DNA of 46,331 nt from a virus. The stretch is taken from positions 1 to 46,331 of the IMG/VR virus record IMGVR_UViG_3300042806_000041; one strand, given 5' to 3'. Position numbers and translations under genes: made by a program. The notes beneath the pieces are model-generated. The model made no database searches and was not told where the DNA came from. It was given only the letters and a program-made list of their open reading frames with translations. This document shows positions 25,251 through 36,100 of this stretch, in pieces (position 1 is the first letter of the stretch; each line of letters starts with the position of its first letter).

Positions 25251-27098
25251 ATGGCAACATTTTACAAATACGCTGAACGTAGTGCCGAGTCTCAGGTCAA
25301 TTGGGCTGAGATAGGCAAGAACATGACGGATATGCTCCGTGATGAGGTTGCTTTAAGGGAAGAAAAGAAAGCTGCTATTGATGAGGCTACACGTAAGTAT
25401 GCCGAACAGCTTTCAAATGCTCCTCAAGGAGAACACGTTGGCGCAAAAGAAGAGGCGCTTAGATTCGCTGACCAAGCAAGTCAGTATATGCTTCAGCAAG
25501 AAAGACTTTTAAAGAGTGGTTTATTGAAGCCAAAAGATTATATGGTTGCCCGTCAGAATTTAGTTGACGGAACGACAAGAGGCTTTCAGGCCATGAAAGA
25601 ATTCCAAGCTCAATACGGTGAGTTAATGGAGAGAGCAAGAACAGACAAGTCATCAATCCTAGAAATACAAGCTTTAGAAGAAATTCAAGGATACGGTAAT
25701 TTTAGACAGTCAGGATTCTTTATTGATGCCCCTACAGGAAAGGTTAATGTTGGTTTAAAAGAAGAGAAGGAAATTAATGGCCAAAAAGTAATGGGCCTAA
25801 AGGATGGTAGTACCCGTGGAATGGAATACATAGACGGGGCTATCTACACAAGAATAGATAAGTTTAGGGTTAGGGAGTCTTTGACTCCGATAGCTGATAG
25901 CTTAGGTGTAGAGATTCAATCTACATTAGACCCAGCTACATTAAGTAAGCTAGGCACTATTACATCTGTAGAGGACCTTAGAAACAGAAAAGATATCGAC
26001 CCTGTTACTGGTCAAATATTATTTGATTATTATACATCTCTTAGAGATTCTGTTGGAGCTGTTATTTCTAGCCCATTTCAAAAAGCATCATTGCTTGCTG
26101 ATACATTAGGCGTGCAAGTTACTATGGACCCTAATGTGGCAGCTAAAGACCCTAACTTAATTCTTAAAGTAATAGACCCTAATACAGGCAGAGCAGAGTA
26201 TAAGTTCTCAGAACAGCTAGAGAAGAAGGCTGAAGACTATATGACTCAGCAATTGTTAAGCATGGTCACTAGAAAACAAGAAATCAAAACAGGTGGTCAG
26301 GTTGAGCTTCAAGAAAGAAGACCTAGAACTGAAGCTGAGATTGGTAGGGCAGAGAAAAAAGCAGATGCTGTAAACGTAGCTCAGAACTTGATATATGCTA
26401 CTACAGGAAATGCTAATGAATCAGACTCTGGAACTAAGTTTCTTACAGGATTAACTGGTCTTCCATTTAATAAAACAAAAGATGGAATTAGTATTACTGA
26501 TGAAGACGGAAATCTTCAGACCTTTAAACTTAGAGCAGATGGAAAAACCCTTGCTGACCCATTAACATTTATAAAATCATTTATTGGACCTATTACTAGA
26601 AAAACAGGACTAAACCAAGATGATGTACTTAGAGAAGTAAAAAAACTGTTGCCTCAAGGGGCTCAGCTTAATGAGACTACCGTTGCGTCAGGATTTGATG
26701 CAGCAGCAGCTGAACAGGCGCCATTAGATGAGCTAAATACAATTGTTTCTGAAAGTGTTCAAAATCCTAAATTAACTCCATATCTTAATGTTCTTAAAAG
26801 CGGAGAAGCCTTAACAGATGAGTTTAACAAGTTCATTTCACCAAAACTGTCAGGAGTTAAATTTGATTATAATGCAGCAGGAAATGTTTTTGTTGATGTT
26901 AATGGAGTAAAATCAGAAGGATATAAAGTAGGAGACCCAGCTAAAAATAAAGCTGCACTTAAAAATCTGCAGGACTTTATTATTAAAACTTATGCTAAGG
27001 GAGGAACTGCTGAGGAACAAGAAATGGCAGCTGAGGCCGTACTAAGTTTATTACCTAAGACAAGTAGAAAGACTAGTGGAGTTATGGCAGGATATTAA
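25251..27098 (+). CDS. Internal virion protein candidate
   Basis: The 615-aa product is helical at its N-terminus (MTDMLRDEVALREEKKAAID) and mixed alpha/beta later, with no signal or membrane segment. It stands between the ejection-type protein and the 3160-aa giant, and begins 6 bases after the former. By position it is likely packaged in the head or injected. No enzyme motif is recognised. Confidence 0.6.
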   Translation: MATFYKYAERSAESQVNWAEIGKNMTDMLRDEVALREEKKAAIDEATRKYAEQLSNAPQGEHVGAKEEALRFADQASQYMLQQERLLKSGLLKPKDYMVARQNLVDGTTRGFQAMKEFQAQYGELMERARTDKSSILEIQALEEIQGYGNFRQSGFFIDAPTGKVNVGLKEEKEINGQKVMGLKDGSTRGMEYIDGAIYTRIDKFRVRESLTPIADSLGVEIQSTLDPATLSKLGTITSVEDLRNRKDIDPVTGQILFDYYTSLRDSVGAVISSPFQKASLLADTLGVQVTMDPNVAAKDPNLILKVIDPNTGRAEYKFSEQLEKKAEDYMTQQLLSMVTRKQEIKTGGQVELQERRPRTEAEIGRAEKKADAVNVAQNLIYATTGNANESDSGTKFLTGLTGLPFNKTKDGISITDEDGNLQTFKLRADGKTLADPLTFIKSFIGPITRKTGLNQDDVLREVKKLLPQGAQLNETTVASGFDAAAAEQAPLDELNTIVSESVQNPKLTPYLNVLKSGEALTDEFNKFISPKLSGVKFDYNAAGNVFVDVNGVKSEGYKVGDPAKNKAALKNLQDFIIKTYAKGGTAEEQEMAAEAVLSLLPKTSRKTSGVMAGY

Positions 27099-27120
27099 TT
27101 AATACATACAAGCATACAAG

Positions 27121-30100
27121 ATGAACGAACAGGCTATTATAGACTCGTACAACCTAGCGGTACAGAATGGATACAAGAAATCAGTTGATGAATTTAAGAC
27201 ATTGCTTTCTACCAATTCAAATGCTTTAAATGATATTTATAATTTATCCGTACAAAATGGATACAAAAAATCAATAGAAGATTATAAAGTATTGATGGGT
27301 GTATCCCCTATAAAAGCCTCAGGTCAGGAGCCTGAAATGCCAGCAGAGTTAAAAAAAAAAGAAGATACTACGGCATTACCTTCGGGACTTGGTTCTTCGG
27401 TTTCGTCCGTATCAGCTGAAGCAACTCCTGAAATGGCTAAGTTCGGGTATCAGCCCGGGAAGCCTTTGCCTCAACAAATACCATCTGTTCAACCTGAACA
27501 GCCTACAAAACCAAAGTATACTGAAGAGGTAATGTTTGGCCCAATGGGCATCTCTGGTGTTAAGACTACGGGTAGAGCCCCTGAATTTATAGGTAAGAGT
27601 ATCCCTAAGGTAGTTGGAGAAATAGGTAAAGTTCTAACTAAAGGAGCTGTCAAGTTTCCAGCTGGAGTTTTAGAGACTGCCGCAATAGCTACAGCTGCCG
27701 CACGAAACCTAGCTGCAAAGACTGGCATAGTTGATGAGACTTCTGCGCTTGATATATCCATTCCAATCGGACCAGCTAATGTTAATTTTTACCAAGCTGC
27801 AGGTGAATGGAAAAATTTAGTAAATGATTTTGTCCCAACAGATAAAGATATTGAGTCTGGATTTTGGGGACAAACTGCCAATGCTTTAGGTGAAATGATT
27901 CCTATACTACTTACTGGAGCAATCTCAGGAGGAGCTAGGGCTATTGCTAAGGAGGCTGGTAAAAAAGGCCTTTCAATGCAGGGTGTTGCTAACTATGGTA
28001 AAAACGTAGTGTCTCGAATAGGAACTCCTCAGGGAGTTTTAACTATTTCACAGGTAGCTGCACCATCATACGAACAAGCAAAACTAGAAGGGGCCACAGA
28101 GAATGAGGCACTTGGATATGCAATTCAAAATGCAGTGATGACTTTCCCTCTGGAGATGTTGCCAGTAAATAATTTATTCAAGAGATTGGATAATGCTTTA
28201 GTTGGTAATAAAGGAGTTGAAGTATTAAAGAGAGCAGTGATTGGTGGCGGTGAAGAATTTATCACTGAAGGTGTTCAAGCTGTTTATGAGAACATAACAG
28301 CAGATGCTATATATGGCTCCACCAGAAGCTTTTTAGATGGTGTAGGAGAGGCTTCCGCTGTAGGAGGTACAGTAGGCGCCATAATGAACGGTGTGCTTAC
28401 AGCGTTGCTAGGAAGAAGAGCTAGAGCTACATCTAATAAGGAGATTGAGGAGATTGATAAATCAATTAAAGATGTAGAGCAGAAGATAGCTCAGGTTGAT
28501 TCTAATAATGAATCTTTAAGAGAGACTGTAAAAGTTCTTGAGGAGACTAAGCCTAGAGTACTTTCCTATGGTAGCGCTAACTATAACTTTATTGAATCCC
28601 CTAAGGGTGATTTAGAATATGCTGATGATGCACTCACTGAGCAGCAAGCTCAGGGTATCATTGGTAACCTTGCAAATTCATACAAGAAGATTGATTTTCA
28701 AATAGAAGAAGTAGAGCCTGATGACCCATATCAGCCTACTACTTATAAAATTATTGGTAAACCTAAAACTATAAAACAAGATGCCATTCAAGAGCAAGCA
28801 GCAGGTCAAGTACCTGTTCAGTCAGGAACCGGAGTTAGCCAAGAAGTGGCGCAAGGAGAACCCCAAGCAGAACCTCAAGTCACTGCCGAAGCGGGTGCCC
28901 AAGAAGAAGTAAATCCAATAGATAAAGATAAGGGACTTGATAATCCTGATTTTGTGTCTTATGATGGAATGTTCTCAAAAGAGAAGGCATCTTCAACAAG
29001 TCAAACAGATATTCTTGCAGACGAAATTGGGGGGGCACGGGGGTATCAATTTTTTTATAAAGGTAAAAAGTCAAGGATAGAGATGATGAGTCCTGATGAA
29101 TACCTAAAGAGAGTTAGAGAAGGATTTAAAACAAATAAAGATGAAGGTATATTAGACTTATCTAAGGCCAAGATTAATGAAGGTATAGAAAAAGGAGATA
29201 AAATAGATATGCCGTCTTTAAGCTATTCAGAAGGCGGAAGGTTTAATCAAGAGGGAAGGAATAGAGCTACTGTTGCTAAAGAAAGAGGCGAAAAACTAAT
29301 CCCTGTTTTAATAGAGGAAGATGCTTCCATTGATGATAGAATAAATAAAGCAAAAGAATTATTATCAAGAGTTAAGACTAAAGAGAATACTATTGAAAGT
29401 TTAATAGATGAAGCTCAAAATAAGTTTAACTTACATAGGGATGTAGTTGCATTTATGCAGCGGAATATTGATGAAATTAATCCTGCTGTATCTCCAGCTG
29501 TGTCTCCTGTTCCTACTAAAGAAGAAGTAACACCATTACAAACAACTAAACAAGATACAAATGAAGCTATACCGACTGAGCGGGTACAGCCCGAACTACG
29601 GACTGTTCAACCCAAGACCAAAGCCACAACTAAGCCAGCAGAACCTAAAGGACCTGCACGAGTCTCTTCAAAAAGAGAACAAGTCAAAAGCTCCATCCAA
29701 AGAATCGCAAATGCAGGACTCCTCCGCTCCGCAGAAACAGGGAAGCAAACAATAACCGAGCAGGAGATTGATGCCCAGATGGCATTGACAGACGCTATGG
29801 CTAGAGTTTGGCAAGAGACATCAGGCAAGGATAACTTTTACGAAACCTTTTTTGAAGACGTAAAGGAGGGAGATATTGATGCCATCAGACAAAAGGGTGG
29901 TGCTCTATTCCAAAGCACTGAGCTGCCTCAGCTTCCTGTTACCAGAGTTACTTTAGCTGTGTTTGAGCTTCCTGAGTTTCAGAAGATGAAAGGCAATATG
30001 GTAGCTCCTCAAGCTGTGAGCGACCTAATGAAGTCTCGTGGCAAGCAAATTGAAAAGGACATTATAAATACTGTCCTCTCCTACGACAAGTACCAAGGCC

Positions 30101-33100
30101 AGAAGAGAATATCTTTTGATGACTTCAAGGATGATGTTGAGACTCAGCTAATGAAGCTCGAGCGTATTGATACAAACACATACGCTTCTTATGGTATGGA
30201 TAATCTTGGTGATGAGCAAAACTATGGGACAGCTCAGACCATTATATTCAATAGCCCTATTGACCATGGTCAGTTTGGTCACTTCCGTGGTGACTTTAAC
30301 AATAGAGCTATTCAAATTACTACTTGGAATATTCGTCAGGTACCAAACACTGAGCAGTATGTAGCGATTGATGCTAATATGCCGGCCGGTGTTGAGCAAA
30401 ATGAAATGGCTCAGTACGTGGGCACAGCAGGACCTCTTGCTGATGTACAGAGATGGGTCAATGATAGAAATTCTGTTTCTGAAAGAAATATAAATGTAGG
30501 ATTGTTCGGACACATTCGTAATTGGTTTAATAGAAATACTGGGGTATACACCTTAGCAGAACTACAAAGCGACTACTTCCAAAAGAATAAGGCCAATGAT
30601 TTGTACGCATCAAAAATCCCTCAAGAGGAGATAGATGAATACATGAATAAAAACTTTAGAAGCAAGCTTGATAAAGAAACACGTGAGCTTTTTAAGAAGG
30701 AGTTTAACATTGAGACAAAGTTTGTACTTGATGAGAATGGTAATAAAAAAGCTGTTGGTTCATTTGACTCAGAAGGAGAATTACTTGTATTAGAGCGTAT
30801 TGATGGATACACTACCCCTCCTATTGGATACGATGTTATTGAGAACGCAGAGAACAAAATAGTTATTGAGGCTGCTAGACTATTGGCTAGACAGGCTATT
30901 CCTTACAGTGATGTTGCTACAAGATATAGCGAACTTCGAGATGAGTATGAAGTAAAGCGAAAGGAACTAAAGAAAGAAGAGTACAAATACATAGCAAAAA
31001 GAATAGATGAAGTTAAAAAGTCAGAGGCTGGCAACTTAATGCTTAGTCAGTTCGTGGCCTCACAGAAGGTTCACGAGCTAAGGCTATTCAGAGAGTCTCT
31101 TAAACACGCTGCAGATAAAGGAGCTACTGAACTTTGGTTCCCTACACCATATACTATTGCTGTAATTGAAGGATACGTAAGTGACAAAGGCACTCCTCCT
31201 TACGAAATTATTCGTGGTGATGATAACTATCTTGAGCCCGGAGACTTGATTGATTACGGTGGAACTCGAATGATTGTTGTAGAATCAGGTGGTGACTACA
31301 TAACTGTTGCTGCTAGAGATTCTGTTTCAATATACGATATTGATGACCTAAGAAGAGATGAGGTCGATAACCGTATGAATGAATTAGAATACGATTTAGA
31401 GCGTCAAGTAAGTGATATAAATGCAATAACAAGACAAGAAGCTGAAGAGTATGAATATGAAGCAGACGAGTATATGTCTGATACTATTAAAGATGAATTA
31501 AACTCATACTTTGAAAATAACCCTGAAGAGGAGACTGTTTCTTGGAATAAAATAATAAAGTTCGATGTAAGAGATAGGGTAGAAAAAGATTACGACTACA
31601 TGACCCCCCAAGACTTGGCATCTTGGGCAGAGGAGATTTATGAAGATGGTGATACTATCTACACGATTGACGAAAGAAGGGCTACAGAAAATCTTGGTCA
31701 GCCTTCAGAATATGAGAGCAATGTAAATGAAGATGATTTTGAGGACCAGCTTAGTGAGACCCAATCTACTATAGTCAGCAAGTACGGAGAGCTTGGTGAG
31801 ATGATTCGCAAGATGCGACCTGATGCTGAGGTAGTAAGAGATAACAATGGTAAGGCTTGGATTAAAACAGAAATCACAGCAGCTGATGCAAGCAATCCAA
31901 TCATTGCTTTCCAAGAAGAGGGCGGCAAGATAAAAGGAGCTATTGATTTCTCTAACGATAACAAGGCTTCGGTCTACGTTTTTGATGGTGCTGATATCTC
32001 TACACTTACTCATGAAATGAGTGGCCACCTTGGCCGTAGGGTTCTTGAGAAGTTAGCTGAGACTAATGCTGATTTCGCAAAAGACTATGAGACTGCTAAA
32101 AAGTGGGCTGGAGTTGAGAACAATCAATGGACCCGTGGTGCTGAGGAGAAGTGGGCCAGAGGTTTTGAGAAATATTTAAGGTCAGGTAAAGCACCAAGCA
32201 ATGCGTTGAAAAACGTATTTGAAAAACTGAAGGATTGGCTTACTAATATTTACAAAACCATTAAGGGCAGCAGCATAGACATTAAGCTTACGCCTAGCAT
32301 TACTTCTGTATTTGATAACCTCTTAGCCACTAAACAAGAGCAAGGCAAGGAGGTAGATGTACTAGAGGATGCTTTTGATTTCCTTGACAAAATAGATAAA
32401 GGCATTTCAAAAACATTAAAGACAAGAGCTAACGATGCGTTGCTTGGCATTCCTCTAACTGCTATTCAAGGGATGGTTAAAGGCCTGAAGGCATTGGTTC
32501 AGGGTGGCATGAAACTACGTGATGCCATTAAAAATATAGCTGCAGAAAACAACATCTCTCAGGAGAAGCTTAGAGACATCCTTGATATTGCTAGTATCCA
32601 AGAGGATTTCAATACCTTAATGGATAAGGCTGATAAGTTGATAGCAACTCAGAAATCAAAAGAGATTCCTGAAAAGAAGATTGTATCCAACTTGGATAAA
32701 ATGGTCCGAGATTTCTATAAGGATTTGGATGTCAATGATGCCCAGCGCAAAATCATGGAGCGTGAAGCACGTGCTAGAATGGGTGTTGAACCACGTAAAG
32801 CTGCATCAATTGGCCGTGTTATCGGTGTACTCAAGGACATTACCAACGTAACTAGAGAAGAGAAGCTAAAGATTATCTCAAGGATACGTGAGCTAGGAAG
32901 AGACGTGACTAAGGACTTGGCTAGTGAGATTAGAGAGTTGGCAGCATCTGGAAAGATTACTGCCACTCAAGCTGCTAGTATTGTTGCTAGAACACTAAAA
33001 ATAAATCCATTGAATGAAGCCTCTGTATCCAACTTTGTTGATTACATGGCAAAGGTATTCTCTAAGGCTGATTACGTTGGAAAGATGGGTACTGCTTTAA

Positions 33101-36100
33101 GTCAAATTAAGCAGGCCAAGAAAAACATTAAGACCAAGATTGGTATTTCTCAAGACCTATTTGAGCCATTAAATCAATTGCTATCAATCAACCCAACACT
33201 TATTCCTTTGAATCAATTGGAGAAGTACTTGGGTATCTTAGAAGACTTCAGCGCAAGAAAGGTTGTCCTTAGTATCCCCGACAGAGTCAAGGCATTGAAA
33301 CAAGTCAATGAAATACTTGAAGAGGTAAGCAATGAGTTTTCTTTGGTTGACGAACTTGCGGATAGGTTTAACAACTACGAGGGCAAAGTATTTAACGAAG
33401 ATGGCAACCTTAGCTATGCTTCAACTATCAAGGACATGATAGACGGTGGTATAATTACTACTGATGAAGCAGACTTGATGAAGAAGTACAAGTCTGAGAT
33501 ACTTCCTCAGGTAGAGCCTACGCCTGCTACTGATGCGGAAATTGAAGCAGATAAAAAGAAAGAAATAAAAACATTAAAGGAGCTAAAGATTGATAACAAG
33601 GAGTTCCCGTTGCCTAGCCGTGATGAGAAAGAGGATGCATTAAATCTAGCAAAGCTTATCAAAGAACTGAGCGTTGAGGACCTGATGAACCTTCCTTTGA
33701 CTGACCTTAAAAATATAATAAAGGTTATAGGTAACATCAACAATGGATACCTTCCTCATTATGCCAAGGTATCTATAGAGAAACTTGAGGCTATCAAGCA
33801 AGGCAAGGTTCTTTCTGGTGCCATAGAAAAAGCTAAGCCTTTGTCTTTCTCAAAACTATACTCAAGATTAAAAGATAAGTTTACAAAGAAGGGAGCTATA
33901 GATGAGTTGATAAGAGCGAACCCATTGTACTACATAGACAACGTATTCGGTGACTTTAAAACAAGAGACATCTTTAACTCACTTCTTGAGAACTCTGCTC
34001 AGGCTTTGTCTAACTTTAACTCTGAGCTAAAAAGAGTATCTCAAAAAATAGATGCAGCTCAAAATAAGGTATTGGCATCGTTCAGACAGAACCCTGACAA
34101 GTATCTGATGTCTAAATTTAGAATGACAGCATATATGCTTCAGCGTGAGTACGAGTCAAACGTAGGCAAGAAGGGTGTTAAGCCTGTCGCTGATTATCTC
34201 AAGGCTACTATTAAACATATTAGAAAAGGCAAGTCAGTCTTTAAAGAAGCTGATGCTGAGAAGCTGGAGAAGATACTTAAAGAGGTTGAAAGCTACACCA
34301 TAGATGAGTTCTATAATACATTCAACAGCGCAGAGAAGAACGCCATTAAAGTGATGACTGAAATCAATGCATCTCTAGGAGAGAAGGCGGCCTACACTGC
34401 GTCTGTGATACGTGGTAATAAGGTTGAGTTGATGGACAATTATTTTCACCACAATGTTTTGCATGAGCAGAACCCTATGGATGCTACGGCTGCACCTGAG
34501 TTCTCCAATAGCTATAGCAACTCAATGCGTCCGACTACAAAGGCTAAGTCTTTGATTGAGCGAACAGGTGCTTTGACTCCACTGAACTTTGACTTGTTTA
34601 CATCTACTCAAAAGGGAGCCAAGTTTGTGTTGTTGGATTACAATATGACCTCTCCTATTCGTACCGCTAGAAGAACCTTGATTCAGGCAGAGAAGAACCT
34701 AGAGAGTAAGGGCTTAATGGATAAGGAGAAGACTCAAATATTCAATGCCATAAACAATGCATACGAGGAAGCTCTTGAGAATATATTGACAAACAACATT
34801 GTTCAGGATGACCTTTCAAATGAAGTGTTTGACTTTATTCAGAAACAAGGATACAGAGCTGCCTTAGCTGGCACTACTAGGTTCCAAGCTGAATTAGCTT
34901 CTAACATTGTAAACGCATTGCTTGTAAATCCTAAGGCTTTTGGGACAGGTATTATGAATGCAAAGCTTATTGCTTCAGCTAATGGGTATGAATTCATGAA
35001 GAATGCAAAGTCAAAACAAACGTCTAGGCTTTATGCTTCTGATGCTCTATCAGGTAAATTGGTTGACCCTCAAATACTGAAGCAAACATCAGGTATCAAG
35101 GGTAGCGTTTCTAGAGGTGCCTTACGAAACAGAACAACTCAGATTTATAATCTTACTCTAAAAAAGTTAGTTCAGAACCCTGTTGAATACATCGCAGATA
35201 CCATGCTGACCACTCCAGATAAGGTGGTTTCTATGCCACTTTGGTTTGGTAGCTTCATGAATGAGTTCAAAAGAATAACAGGGGAAGAAGTTAATCAGGA
35301 GATGATGATTAACAATGACCTTGATTATATGCAGAAGAATGCAGATGCAATTGAGCAGGCTACAAGAAAGGCTGACCAAGACTCTGTATACTCAGGAGCT
35401 GCTAACAACGAGTTCATGGGAGTTCTCAAGGGTAAACTAAAGCCTAATCAAGGGTTGACTCAGAAGATTTGGAACAACTTCAACTCTTTCATGACCAACT
35501 TCATGAACTTTGATTATGCTGCGGCAAGAAGTGCAGTCTATAATTTGTTCAACGAAGGGTACATGACTAAGCAAAAGGCTGCTGCCGTACTGGCCGGCAT
35601 CACAACAAGGTCTGTAATCTATCAGGTTATGGTGGCTAATATGGGGGCTGGTATTGTTGGAGCCGCACTTGGTCTTGCGTTCGATTGGGAAGATGAAGAA
35701 GAAGTGGATGAGAAGTCATACTACCAAATGATTGGCAGAGGATTGGCTAACGTGTTTGCTGGATATACCGTTGGCAGAAACTTTGGCAACGCAGTAAGAG
35801 GAATGATAAACTTTGGTGTAGAAAAAATCAACGAAGAGTATCTTGACTTCCTTAGAAATGGAGAGTATGATTTCTACAAGGACAACATTGCATACACTTA
35901 TCTAAATGTTGGTGACAGAGGAGATATAGATGTTCCAAAAATAGCTATTAATATGGCAGGTGCATATACCCCTGCATTGAACACAGCTGTATTGATAGGT
36001 AAAAACTTTGGAGCATTATCTAGCAGAGTAATGGGTGAGGGTCCAACCAAAAAAGAACCTGATGCTATAAGAAGAGAGGACATGACTGTAAATTACAGAA

